Of a DNA stretch of 64,000 nt, positions 16,663 through 28,066 are shown one piece after another. Source of the DNA: Oceanicella actignis (GTDB lineage Bacteria; Pseudomonadota; Alphaproteobacteria; Rhodobacterales; Rhodobacteraceae); the NCBI RefSeq assembly GCF_008124525.1, contig NZ_VNHJ01000001.1:1-64000 (forward strand). The letters are read 5' to 3'. The position numbers were made by a program, and so were the translations under genes. The notes beneath the pieces are model-generated. The model saw nothing but the letters and a program-made list of their open reading frames with translations. It was not told the origin of the DNA and did no database searches. Every line of letters begins with the position of its first letter. Positions within the stretch are counted from its first letter, which is position 1.

Positions 16663-16682
16663 TGCCTAACAGAGGATTCCGC

Positions 16683-17276
16683 ATGCGGCTCTCCGAGCTA
16701 TCTGACATTCACTCCGGATACACCGCGCGCGGCAGACTCGTGCCGCAGGCTGATGGCGGCACTCCCGCACTGCAGCTGCGCGACGTGAGCGCCAATGGCG
16801 ATATCCCGGCCGCGGACCTGCGGCGGTACGACTTGGGCGAGCTTCCCGACCGATACTTCGTCACCGGGGGAGAGGTGGTATTCCGTTCGCGCGGCGAGCC
16901 CAACACCGCCGTCGCCATCCCCGACGACGTGCCCGAACCCATCGCCGTCATCGTGCCGCTGGTCGTCATCCGCCCCGACCGCGCGCGCATCCTGCCAGAC
17001 TACCTCGCCTGGGCCATCAATCAGCCGGTCGCGCAGCGTGCGCTTGGGGCGGGGGCGCAGGGGACCAGCCTGAGAATGATCCCAATGCGCGCGCTGGAGC
17101 GCCTCGACATCCCGGTGCCGGATCTCCACGCGCAACGGCGGATCGTCACGCTCAGCGCACTGGCGGCGCGCGAAACGCAACTCTTGCAGGACCTCGCCGA
17201 AAGACGCACCCAATACATGAGCGCCATTCTTCAACAGGCCGCCCGCGCCGCCGAACACAAGGACATTGCCCGATGA
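16683..17276 (+). CDS. Single-TRD specificity (S)-like protein of type I restriction system
   Basis: This 197-residue protein resembles half of an HsdS subunit: one target-recognition domain (LSELSDIHSGYTARGR, then DRYFVTGGEVVFRSRGEPNTA and LPDYLAWAINQP) followed by one helical spacer (IPVPDLHAQRRIVTLSALAARETQLLQDLAERRTQ). Full HsdS has two such units. ATG 16683 has AGAGGA six bases before it; a TTG at 16662 is less likely. The stop overlaps the hsdM start (ATGA). Half-size S proteins can dimerise to recognise symmetric sites, but here a full HsdS is also encoded downstream of hsdM. It may be an alternative specificity subunit, an antirestriction-type decoy, or a remnant kept in frame. Confidence 0.78.
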   Translation: MRLSELSDIHSGYTARGRLVPQADGGTPALQLRDVSANGDIPAADLRRYDLGELPDRYFVTGGEVVFRSRGEPNTAVAIPDDVPEPIAVIVPLVVIRPDRARILPDYLAWAINQPVAQRALGAGAQGTSLRMIPMRALERLDIPVPDLHAQRRIVTLSALAARETQLLQDLAERRTQYMSAILQQAARAAEHKDIAR

Positions 17277-18793
17277 CCGACCAGATCACCCAGGACCAGG
17301 TGAACAACGCCGCATGGGCTGCCTGCGACACCTTCCGCGGCGCCGTCGATCCGGCGCAATACAAGGACTACATCCTGGTGATGTTGTTCCTGAAGTACAT
17401 CTCGGACCTCTGGAACGACCACGCCGAAGCCTACCGAAAGCAATACGGCGAGGACGAAGTTCGCATCCGCCGCCGCCTTGAACGCGAACGCTTCATCCTG
17501 CCCGAGGGCGCCAGCTTCTACGACCTCTACGGGCAGCGGAACGAGCCCAATATCGGCGAGCTCATCAACATCGCGCTGGAGCGGATCGAGGACGCCAACC
17601 GCGCCAAGCTCGAAGGGGTCTTCCGCAACATCGACTTCAACTCCGAGGCCAATCTCGGCCGCCCCAAGGACCGCAACCGCCGCCTCAAGAACCTGCTCGA
17701 GGATTTCGCCAAGCCCGAGCTCGACCTCCGCCCCAGCCGGGTCAACGAGGACATCATCGGCGAATGCTACATCTACCTGATCTCGAAATTCGCCTCGGAC
17801 GCCGGCAAGAAGGCGGGCGAATTCTACACCCCCGCGCCGGTCTCGCGCCTTCTGGCGAAACTCGCCGCCGCCAAACCCGGCAACACCATCTGCGATCCGG
17901 CCTGCGGCTCGGGCTCGCTCCTGATCTGGGCCAGCCAGGAGGTCGGCTCGGAAAACTACGCCCTTTTCGGGCAGGAGGTGAACGGGGCGACCTGGGCGCT
18001 GGCGCGGATGAACATGTTCCTGCATGCCCGCGACGCCGCCCGCATCGAATGGTGCGACACGCTCAACAGCCCCGCGCTGGTCGAGGGCGATCACCTGATG
18101 CGCTTCGACGTGGTGCTGGCCAACCCACCCTTCAGCCTCGACAAATGGGGCCACGAGAATGCCGAGGCCGACCCCTGGGGCCGGTTCTGGCGCGGCATCC
18201 CGCCCAAATCCAAAGGCGATTATGCCTTCATCACCCACATGATCGAGACCGCCAAGCGCCAGTCCGGCCGGGTGGCGGTGATCGTGCCCCATGGCGTGCT
18301 GTTCCGCGGCGGGGCCGAGGGGCGCATCCGCGAGAGGCTCATCGAGGAAAACCTGCTCGATGCCGTGATCGGCCTGCCCGCCAACCTCTTCACCACCACC
18401 GGCATTCCCGTCGCGATCCTGGTCTTTGACCGGGCGCGCGAGGAAGGCGGCGCGCGCGAGGATGTGCGCGACGTGCTCTTCATCGACGCCAGCCGCGAGT
18501 TCACCCCCGGCAAGAAGCAGAACCTCTTGGAGGACGCGCATATCGAGAAGATCGTGCGGACGTATCGCGAGCGCGCCGAGGTCGAGCGCTATTCGCACCG
18601 GGCAAGCCCCGACGAAATCGCCGTCGAGAACGACTATAACCTCAACATCCCCCGCTATGTGGACACCTTCGAGCCGGAAGAGGAAATCGACGTGGCCGCG
18701 GTGCAGAAGGAGATCGACCGGATCGAGGCCGAACTGGCCGAGGTGCGGGCAAAGATGGCGGGCTATCTGCGGGAGCTGGGTGTTGATGCGTGA
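17273..18793 (+). CDS. hsdM: HsdM, type I DNA methyltransferase subunit
   Basis: This 506-residue N6-adenine methyltransferase has the HsdM N-terminal helical domain (ITQDQVNNAAWAACDTFRG ... KYISDLW), the SAM-binding motif DPACGSG (208-214), the catalytic NPPF (284-287) and a C-terminal coiled region (about 475-500, VAAVQKEIDRIEAELAEV) that contacts HsdS. It modifies the adenines of the bipartite target chosen by HsdS and forms the core of the restriction complex. ATG overlaps the half-S gene, and its last eight bases overlap hsdS. All motifs look intact. Confidence 0.95.
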   Translation: MTDQITQDQVNNAAWAACDTFRGAVDPAQYKDYILVMLFLKYISDLWNDHAEAYRKQYGEDEVRIRRRLERERFILPEGASFYDLYGQRNEPNIGELINIALERIEDANRAKLEGVFRNIDFNSEANLGRPKDRNRRLKNLLEDFAKPELDLRPSRVNEDIIGECYIYLISKFASDAGKKAGEFYTPAPVSRLLAKLAAAKPGNTICDPACGSGSLLIWASQEVGSENYALFGQEVNGATWALARMNMFLHARDAARIEWCDTLNSPALVEGDHLMRFDVVLANPPFSLDKWGHENAEADPWGRFWRGIPPKSKGDYAFITHMIETAKRQSGRVAVIVPHGVLFRGGAEGRIRERLIEENLLDAVIGLPANLFTTTGIPVAILVFDRAREEGGAREDVRDVLFIDASREFTPGKKQNLLEDAHIEKIVRTYRERAEVERYSHRASPDEIAVENDYNLNIPRYVDTFEPEEEIDVAAVQKEIDRIEAELAEVRAKMAGYLRELGVDA

Positions 18794-19979
18794 GGGGTGG
18801 CGGGAGGTGCAACTCGGGGAGCTGATCGATCCCAATCGTCCCATCACCTATGGCGTCGTTCAGCCCGGCGAGCACGATCCAAACGGCATTCCTTTGGTAA
18901 GGGGGGGAGACTTCTCGTTTGGATGGAAGCCGATTGACGATTATCGAAGGGTTTCTCCGGCTATCGAACGGGCATTTTCGCGTGCTCGGCTCAGAGCGGG
19001 AGACTTGGTCATAACGATCAAGGGCGATGTCGGGACCGCTGCGATCGTTCCCGATTTTCTCGAAGGCGCGAATATAAGCCAAACAAATGCGCGGATTGCG
19101 GTCAATCCATCAAAGGCACTCGCCGAAATCGTGCTTGCATTTCTCCAATCTCGCGAGGGAAGACGACAGATTTCGGCGGTTACGCAAGTCGGCGCACAGC
19201 CGGGCCTCATCTTTCGGGACATTCAAGGATTGCGGCTGTGGCTCCCCCCGCTCCCCGAACAGCGCAAGATCGCCGAGATCCTGCGGACCTGGGACGCCGC
19301 GCTGGAGGCCCTCACCACGCTGCGCACCGCCAAGGCGCGGCGGTTCGAGGGGCTGCGGGACAAGCTCGTGGCCGCGGCAAGTCGCGTTGGTCGTCCCGCT
19401 CTGTTCGGCGACTTCCTGACCGAAAGCCGCGAGCCGGGAACAGACGGCGCGACAGCACGCAAGATTTCCGTTCGACTCTACGGGAAAGGAGCCGTCGAAA
19501 AAATCGACACGCGCGGCGGGAGCACCAGCACACGCTACTATCGGCGCAAGGCCGGCCAACTGATCTGGAGCAAGCTGGACTTCCTCAACGGCGCCTTCGC
19601 GCTTCTCGGGCCAGAACTTGACGGCTACGAGTCCACCCTCGATCTGCCGGCGTTTGACCTGTCGGATGCGGTCAATCCGATATGGCTGATCGAATACCTG
19701 ACGCGCCCGACCTACTACACGAGGCAAATCCATCTTGCCCGCGGGCAGCGAAAGGCCCGGCGCGTGTCGCCAGAGGACTGGCTTGCTTCGCCCGTTCGCC
19801 TTCCGGAAAGAGAATTGCAGGACCGGATTGCCGAAATCCTCTCCACCGCCCGGCACGAACTCACCCTCCTCGACGCCGAAATCGAAGCCCTCACCCGCCA
19901 GAAACGCGGGCTGATGCAGAAGCTCCTGACGGGGGAATGGCGGGTCAGGACGGGTGAGGAAAAGGGGGCGGCGCAATGA
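18786..19979 (+). CDS. hsdS: HsdS, type I specificity subunit (two TRDs)
   Basis: This 397-residue DNA-recognition subunit has two recognition domains with a helical spacer after each: TRD1 about 1-155, spacer PPLPEQRKIAEILRTWDAAL at about 160-200, TRD2 about 205-335, and spacer LPERELQDRIAEILSTARHE to the end with QKRGLMQKLLTGEWRV, a typical HsdS tail. The spacer sequences are conserved while the TRDs are divergent, as expected. Parts of TRD1 (18880-19210) have visibly lower GC content than hsdM, fitting domain exchange by recombination. ATG 18786 lies inside the hsdM end and reads MREGWREVQLGELID. Confidence 0.92.
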   Translation: MREGWREVQLGELIDPNRPITYGVVQPGEHDPNGIPLVRGGDFSFGWKPIDDYRRVSPAIERAFSRARLRAGDLVITIKGDVGTAAIVPDFLEGANISQTNARIAVNPSKALAEIVLAFLQSREGRRQISAVTQVGAQPGLIFRDIQGLRLWLPPLPEQRKIAEILRTWDAALEALTTLRTAKARRFEGLRDKLVAAASRVGRPALFGDFLTESREPGTDGATARKISVRLYGKGAVEKIDTRGGSTSTRYYRRKAGQLIWSKLDFLNGAFALLGPELDGYESTLDLPAFDLSDAVNPIWLIEYLTRPTYYTRQIHLARGQRKARRVSPEDWLASPVRLPERELQDRIAEILSTARHELTLLDAEIEALTRQKRGLMQKLLTGEWRVRTGEEKGAAQ

Positions 19980-20811
19980 AGTTCATCTATATCGATGAAA
20001 GTGGCTCTGCCGGTGAAGGCGATGTTTTCGTCATGTGCGGCCTGATGGTGGACGCCTACAAGCTGCGCAAGAAAACCGCGGATTTCGACAGGATGCTGTC
20101 CGGGTTTCTGGCCCGGCATCCGGGCTCAAACACGGAACTGAAAACCAGCAAATTCATCAATGGCAAGGGCGGCTGGAACAAGATCGACCCTGCTGAACGG
20201 AAGGCGTTTCTCAGCGAGATGTGTCAACTCGCCGTAGCCAATGGGGGAAAGCTTTTTGGCATCGGTTTGTCGTTTGGCGCTCTTGCCAAGGCTCGCGAGG
20301 CCGGTCACGGACATCCATTCGGAGAAAGCTACTGGCTCGCCGGCGGCATGTTCACCTGCGCTCTCGTTCAAAAGAAGATGCAGGGTGCCCAGAAAGGCAA
20401 GGGCCTGACCGTTGTCATCATCGACGACAACAAAAAAGAGATGCCCGCTATCTCAGACGGTCTATACGATGCGGACCCCTGGTTTGATGGGCTGTATCAG
20501 AGGCGAGGCAGCAAACGTGGAAAGAAGCTGTGGTTGCCGCGCACGCCGGGCGATCGATTCGATCAAATCATTAACACGGCCTTCGCGATAAAGTCGCATC
20601 ATTCCTCGTTAGTGCAGGTCGCCGACGCAATCTGTTACGTCTATCGCCGTCACCTTGAGCTCTTGGATTGCAATGAGGCCTATCCCGGAGAGCGTGAATT
20701 CTATCAGAGCCTGGTCGAGATTCTCGAACCCGCGCGCGAAAAACTCGGTCAATGTCCACAAGCCCCATGCGTGGACTTTTACAGGGCGGCAAAGCATCCT
20801 GGGTGGACCCT

Positions 20812-20815
<4 letters not shown>
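19976..20815 (+). CDS. DUF3800 protein inside the restriction operon
   Basis: This 279-residue protein begins MKFIYIDESGSAGEGD and has a later acidic patch VVIIDDNKKE (near 145) and SSLVQVADAICYVYRRHLE (near 210), the pattern of the DUF3800 family, whose acidic residues suggest an RNase H-like nuclease fold. The biochemical role is not established; members are frequent in defence islands and mobile elements. Both ends overlap neighbours by ATGA (hsdS before, hsdR after), so it is made with the restriction complex. It is the least GC-rich gene of the window (the line 19981-20040 is about 50% G+C by hand count), suggesting independent acquisition into the operon. Confidence 0.85.
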
Positions 20816-24023
<3,208 letters not shown>

Positions 24024-24027
<4 letters not shown>

Positions 24028-24740
24028 GACGCGAACGGCACTGCCTGCGCTATGGCACGCAGGAAATCGCCTATGAAATCGTGCGCCGACCCAGGAAGAC
24101 GCTGGAGATCGCCGTGGAGCCCGATACCACGGTGGTGATCGCGGCCCCGGAGGACGCTCCGCTGGAAGCGATCGAGGCCAGGCTGCGCAAGCGTGCGGCC
24201 TGGGTGACGCGGCAGCAAAAATACTTCGCGCAGTTCCTGCCGCGCACGCCCGAACGCCGGTTTGTCGCCGGCGAGACCCACCTGTATCTCGGGCGCCAGT
24301 ATCGGCTCAAGGTCGTCCCGCATGTTCAGGAAGGCGTGAAGCTGATCCGGGGGTTCATCGTTGTGCAGACGCACCGGCCGAACAGGCCCGAGGCGACGCA
24401 GGCTCTGGTGGAAGCCTGGTATCGCGAACGCGCCCATATCAGGTTTCCGGAACGGATCGAGCATTGTCTGGGGTACTTTCCGGACCCCGAGGCGTTCCGC
24501 CCAAGGGGGCTGATCGTTCGGAAAATCCGTCAGAGGTGGGGCTCCATGTCGCCCGCCGGCCGCCTGCTGCTCAACCTGCGCCTCATTCAGGCGCCGGTCG
24601 ACGCCATCGACTACGTGATTACCCATGAGCTCTGCCACATCGCCGAGCCGCATCACGGCCCCGCGTTCTTCGAACTCCTCACGCGCGTGATGCCGGACTG
24701 GGAACACCGAAAGTTGCGCCTGGAACGAGCCTTGGCATGA
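24024..24740 (+). CDS. YgjP-like zinc metallopeptidase of restriction operon
   Basis: This 238-residue protein belongs to the YgjP/DUF45 family of SprT-like metallopeptidases: zinc motif HELCH (201-205) with a further His in EPHHGP (about 210-211), preceded by RWGSMSPAGRLLLNLRLIQAP, a family hallmark. Such genes often sit at the end of type I restriction operons, but a role there is unproven; SprT-like enzymes can cut proteins bound to DNA, so clearing stalled complexes is a possible role (inference). ATG overlaps the hsdR stop. The catalytic Glu is present, so it should be active. No signal peptide; cytoplasmic. Confidence 0.88.
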
Positions 24741-24958
24741 GAACGTCCGACCCCGGTCGTTTCTCCGGTGGCGCGACCGTCCTCGAAGTGTTCAGGTTGC
24801 GTTACAGATTTTTCGCGCTTAATCAGTGGCTTGCGGAAAACTCAGCAAATCCGCGCAGTCAACAGGTTCAGAGAATATCGGCCCGGAGAGACCGATTTTG
24901 GCCTTCCCGCGCCGGGCAAGGTGAACAGCCCCAACCGCATAACCCCCGAATACAACGG
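24741..24958. other. Gap between restriction operon and tRNA; no gene
   Basis: About 220 bases of moderate GC content. The open frames here (to 25156 and 25061) run through the complement of the tRNA and are not credible proteins. No copy of the tRNA 3' end that would mark an integration site was seen. Confidence 0.6.
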
Positions 24959-24980
24959 AAAAATCCGGCCGCAGCCGGAT
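24959..24980 (-). terminator. Intrinsic terminator of tRNA-Ser
   Basis: On the minus strand ATCCGGC-TGCG-GCCGGAT is followed by a run of T (plus-strand A at 24959-24963). It lies 26 bases beyond the encoded CCA of the tRNA. Confidence 0.8.
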
Positions 24981-25006
24981 CGGGAGAAACATTCCTCAGT
25001 GGCAAG

Positions 25007-25096
25007 TGGCGGAGACGAAGGGATTCGAACCCTCGAAACGGTTGCCCGTTTACTCCCTTAGCAGGGGAGCGCCTTCGACCACTCGGCCACGTCTCC
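25007..25096 (-). tRNA. tRNA-Ser(GCT)
   Basis: On the minus strand the sequence begins GGAGACG and ends CGTCTCC-G-CCA, giving a seven-pair acceptor stem with encoded CCA. The anticodon stem CTCCCCT/AAGGGAG holds anticodon GCT, reading AGC and AGU. A long variable arm (ACGGGCAACCGTTTC region) and the T-loop GGTTCGAATCC confirm the serine class. Ninety bases including CCA. Its 3' end faces the restriction island, the usual side for integrated elements. The base composition rises sharply on its other side. Confidence 0.97.
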
Positions 25097-25165
25097 GAGG
25101 CGGGAAATACCAACAAAACCGGGGCCGCCACAACCCCCAATTCGCCGCCATTCTAGACTTCCGCG

Positions 25166-25192
25166 TTGACTGAACCATCTGGACGGTATATC
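25166..25192 (+). promoter_or_regulatory. TetR gene promoter with candidate operator
   Basis: TTGACT (25166-25171) and TATATC (25187-25192) lie 15 bases apart, a short spacing. Between them ACCATCTGGACGGT (25174-25187) is an imperfect palindrome (ACC.TC....GA.GGT) that could be the autorepression site. The start codon at 25202 is so close to the -10 element that the transcript may be leaderless; no ribosome site is visible. Confidence 0.5.
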
Positions 25193-25201
25193 GCGCCCGC
25201 C

Positions 25202-25798
25202 ATGACGATTCCGCATCGCGACAAGCAGGCGGCTCAGGCCGGGGAGACGCGCGCGCGCATTCTGGACGCGGCCGCGCGCATCGCGCGCGAGCGCGGCGCG
25301 CGTCACGTCACCATCGACGCAGTCACCGCGGCGAGCGGCCTCAGCAAGGGCGGCGTGCTCTATCACTTCCCCTCGAAGGCCGCGCTGCTTGCGGCCCTGA
25401 TCGCGCGCGAGGTCGAGGCCTTGCGCGCACGTTGCGACGCCCATCGCGAGGCGGCGCGCGGCGCGCCCAATCCCACCTTGCGCGGGTTCCTCTCGGCGCT
25501 CGAGCAGATGATGGATGAGGGCGACCGCCTGCCCATGGCGATTCTCGCCGCAAGCGCCGAGGATCCGGCGCTGCTCGACCCCGTGCGCGCCGAGTTCCGC
25601 GCGCGCTGGGCGCGGATCGCGGCGGAAACCGCCGCGCCCGACCGCGCCTTCGCCATCTGGAGCGCGATCGAGGGGCTGCGCCTGTTCGACATGTTCGCCG
25701 CCGCGCCCGAGGGCAGGGCGCAGATCCGCGCCGCCTTGCCCGAGCTGCGGCGGATGATCGAGGCCCTTCCGGGCAAGGAGCCGACCGATGACCAGTGA
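25202..25798 (+). CDS. TetR/AcrR-family regulator of the adjacent RND pump
   Basis: This 198-residue repressor has an N-terminal helix-turn-helix (ARILDAAARIARERGARHVTIDAVTAASGLSKGGVLYHFPSKAALLAALI, about residues 17-65) typical of TetR proteins and a helical ligand-binding C-terminal part ending in LRRMIEALPG. A palindrome overlies its own promoter, and the gene overlaps the first adaptor gene of the pump by 11 bases, so it most likely represses the whole efflux operon and is released by a pump substrate. The TTG at 25166 in the same frame lies in the promoter, so ATG 25202 is chosen. Confidence 0.88.
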   Translation: MTIPHRDKQAAQAGETRARILDAAARIARERGARHVTIDAVTAASGLSKGGVLYHFPSKAALLAALIAREVEALRARCDAHREAARGAPNPTLRGFLSALEQMMDEGDRLPMAILAASAEDPALLDPVRAEFRARWARIAAETAAPDRAFAIWSAIEGLRLFDMFAAAPEGRAQIRAALPELRRMIEALPGKEPTDDQ

Positions 25799-26912
25799 TC
25801 GCCGCCGGCGCGCCGCGCCGGGGGCCGTTCTGGCCCTGATCGCCGCGTCATGCATTCTGGCCGCGCCGGCGCGCGGCGCCGAAACCGTGTCCGAGCCGGC
25901 CGCGGGCCCCGCCGCCGAGGCGCCCATTCGCGTCGAAGTGGTGCGCGCCCAGCCGCGCCCGGTGCGCCGCGTTCTGGCCTTGACCGGCGAGATCGCCCCG
26001 CGCGACAGCCTCGACGTCGCCTTTCCCATGGGCGGCCGGGTGCTGTCGGTCAGCCGCGACAAGGGCGAGCGCGTGCGCGCCGGCGAAGAGCTGGCGCGCC
26101 TCGACGCCATCCAGCAGGAGCAGGCGCTGCGCGCCGCGCAGGCCGCGCTCGAGGCGGCCGAGGCCGACCATCGCCGCGCCCAGACCGAGTTCCGCCGGCA
26201 GGAGGCGCTGCTCGAGCGCGGCGCATCGACGCGCGTGCGCCGCGACGAGGCCAGGCGCGCCTATTTCGTCGCCCGCGCCGGCCTCGAACGCGCCCGGGCC
26301 GAGCTCGACCGCGCGCGCAAGGCCCTGTCCGACGCCGTGTTGCGCGCGCCCGCCGACGGGCTGGTGATCGAGCGCCTCATCGAGCCGGGCGAGGTGGTGG
26401 GCGCCGCGCGGCCCGTCATGACGCTCGCGCTTGGCGACGCGATCGACGCGGTGTTCCAGGCGCCCGAAACCGCCCCCACCGGCGTGCCCGAGGCGCTGGA
26501 GGTGACGCTGCATCCGCTGTCCGATCCCTCGATCCGCCATGCGGGCAAGGTGCGGCGCATCTCGCCGCTGGTCGATCCGCGCACCGGCACGGTCGAGGTG
26601 AAGGTGGCGGTCGAGCCGCCGCATCAAGGGCTGGGCTTTGGCGATCCGGTGCGCGCCATCGTCTCGCAGACCCTGCCCGAGCGCATCTCCTTGCCCGCTT
26701 CGGCGCTGTCGGCCCTTGGGCGCTCGGCGGCGGTGTGGGTCGCGGATCCGGCAAGCGGCCGCGTCGCGATCCGGCCCGTGGCGCTGTCGGGCTTCGCCGA
26801 TGGGCGCATCATCCTCGAATCGGGCGTCGAGCCGGGCGAGCTGGTCGTGGTCGCGGGCGCGCAGCTGCTTTATCCGGGCCGCAGGGTCGTGCTCTCGGAG
26901 GTGACGGAATGA
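25788..26912 (+). CDS. RND efflux periplasmic adaptor (first of two)
   Basis: This 374-residue membrane-fusion protein of the HlyD/AcrA type has an N-terminal export signal (VLALIAASCILAAPARGA), a lipoyl-like half near SLDVAFPMGGRVLSVSRDKGERVRAGEELARLD, an alpha-hairpin coiled coil of about 90 residues (about 105-190, rich in Ala, Glu, Arg), the returning lipoyl half (LRAPADGLVIERLIEPGEVV) and beta-barrel and membrane-proximal domains (SPLVDPRTGTVEVKVAV). It would join the pump at 28063 to an outer-membrane channel. AAGGAG precedes ATG 25788. It shares little sequence with the second adaptor, so the pair is not a recent duplicate. Confidence 0.9.
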   Translation: MTSDRRRRAAPGAVLALIAASCILAAPARGAETVSEPAAGPAAEAPIRVEVVRAQPRPVRRVLALTGEIAPRDSLDVAFPMGGRVLSVSRDKGERVRAGEELARLDAIQQEQALRAAQAALEAAEADHRRAQTEFRRQEALLERGASTRVRRDEARRAYFVARAGLERARAELDRARKALSDAVLRAPADGLVIERLIEPGEVVGAARPVMTLALGDAIDAVFQAPETAPTGVPEALEVTLHPLSDPSIRHAGKVRRISPLVDPRTGTVEVKVAVEPPHQGLGFGDPVRAIVSQTLPERISLPASALSALGRSAAVWVADPASGRVAIRPVALSGFADGRIILESGVEPGELVVVAGAQLLYPGRRVVLSEVTE

Positions 26913-28066
26913 CCCCCCGCAAGGCGAATCCCCCGAAGACGCCCTCCGGCGACTCCCTCTTCGCCACGGCCGGTCCGCGCCTTCGCGGCGCCTGCGCGGC
27001 CGCGATGCTGGCGCTGGCGCTGAGCGGCGCCGGGGCGCGCGCCATGTCGCAAGGCCCCGCGCCCGCGCCCGAGCAGGCGCCGCCGCGTCCGGTGCTCAGC
27101 GTCATCGTCGGCGCCGAGGCGGCCGGGCGGCGCGACTTCGTCGGCGCGGTGGTCGCGCGCGTCGAGACGGACCTGGCCTTTCCGCTTTCGGGCGTCGTGG
27201 CGGCGCGGCCGGCCGATGTGGGCGACGAGGTGCGGGCGGGGCAGGTTCTGGCGCGGCTCGATCCCGAGGCGCTCGAGGCCGACGTCTGGGCGGCCCGCGC
27301 CGGCGTGATTGCGGCCGAGCAGGAGCTGCTGTCGGCTCGGGACGCGCGCGATCGCGAGGCCGAGCTGGTCGCGCGCGGGGTCGAAAGCGCGGCGCGGCTC
27401 GAGGATGCCGAGCGTCAGCTGGCGGCGGCGCGCGCGCGTCTCGAGCAGGCCCGCGCGGCGCTGGCCCAGGCGCAGGACCGGCTCGACAAGGCGACGCTGC
27501 GCGCGCCCCATGACGGGGTGGTCACGCAGGTCTTCGTGGAACCGGGCGCGGCGGTCTCGGCGGGGGCGCCGCTGCTGCGCGTCGCCGCGGTCGAAGAGCG
27601 CGAGGTGGTGGCCGATCTGACCGAGGCGGACCTGACCCTGTTCGCCGGCGACGCGCCGGCCCGCGCGCGGCTCGCCGCGCTGCCCGAGGTTCGGACCGAT
27701 CTGCGCCTGCGCCGGGTCGATCCGGTCGCCGATCCGCGCACCCGCACCCGGCGCGCGCGCTTCGCCATGACCGACGCCCCGCCCGAGTTCCGCATCGGCG
27801 CGCTGGCCTTCGTCGCGCCGCCCCCCGTCAAGGCCGGGCCGCCCAGCATTCCCGCCGAGGCGCTCACGCGCGGCCCCGACGGGCCGGCGGTGTGGGTCGT
27901 CGCCCCGCCCGAGCGCCGCGCGCAGCTGCGCCCGGTGCGCGTGGGCGCGCGCATCGACGGGCGCGTCGTGATCCTGTCGGGGCTGAGCGCGGGCGAGGAG
28001 GTGGTCGTGAAGGGCGTGCGCTCGCTGACCGAAGGACAGAGGCTTGGGCCGAGGATGCCGCGATGA
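26909..28066 (+). CDS. RND efflux periplasmic adaptor (second of two)
   Basis: This 385-residue membrane-fusion protein has a long N-terminal signal region ending LALALSGAGARA, then the lipoyl halves (VETDLAFPLSGVVAARPADVGDEVRAGQVLARLD and LRAPHDGVVTQVFVEPGAAV), a coiled hairpin between (about 120-195) and barrel domains (VDPVADPRTRTRRARFAM). ATG overlaps the first adaptor stop, and its own stop overlaps the pump start. Two adaptors for one pump occur in TriABC of Pseudomonas, where both are needed; a heteromeric adaptor ring is inferred here. Confidence 0.9.
   Translation: MTPRKANPPKTPSGDSLFATAGPRLRGACAAAMLALALSGAGARAMSQGPAPAPEQAPPRPVLSVIVGAEAAGRRDFVGAVVARVETDLAFPLSGVVAARPADVGDEVRAGQVLARLDPEALEADVWAARAGVIAAEQELLSARDARDREAELVARGVESAARLEDAERQLAAARARLEQARAALAQAQDRLDKATLRAPHDGVVTQVFVEPGAAVSAGAPLLRVAAVEEREVVADLTEADLTLFAGDAPARARLAALPEVRTDLRLRRVDPVADPRTRTRRARFAMTDAPPEFRIGALAFVAPPPVKAGPPSIPAEALTRGPDGPAVWVVAPPERRAQLRPVRVGARIDGRVVILSGLSAGEEVVVKGVRSLTEGQRLGPRMPR

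Noticed and set aside
24700-25110. tRNA-Ser as an attachment site with a second att copy
   Set aside because: No repeat of the tRNA 3' end was found in the window, and the only recombinase is of the serine type, which rarely uses tRNA genes.
24737-25156. Open frames running from the peptidase gene through the tRNA complement
   Set aside because: Their C-terminal parts are the translated antisense of tRNA-Ser, a well-known false protein; no ribosome site.
25788-25870. First adaptor as a lipoprotein
   Set aside because: The sequence before its Cys is AAS, without the Leu/Val/Ile expected at -3 of a lipobox; a normal signal cleavage after ARGA fits better.
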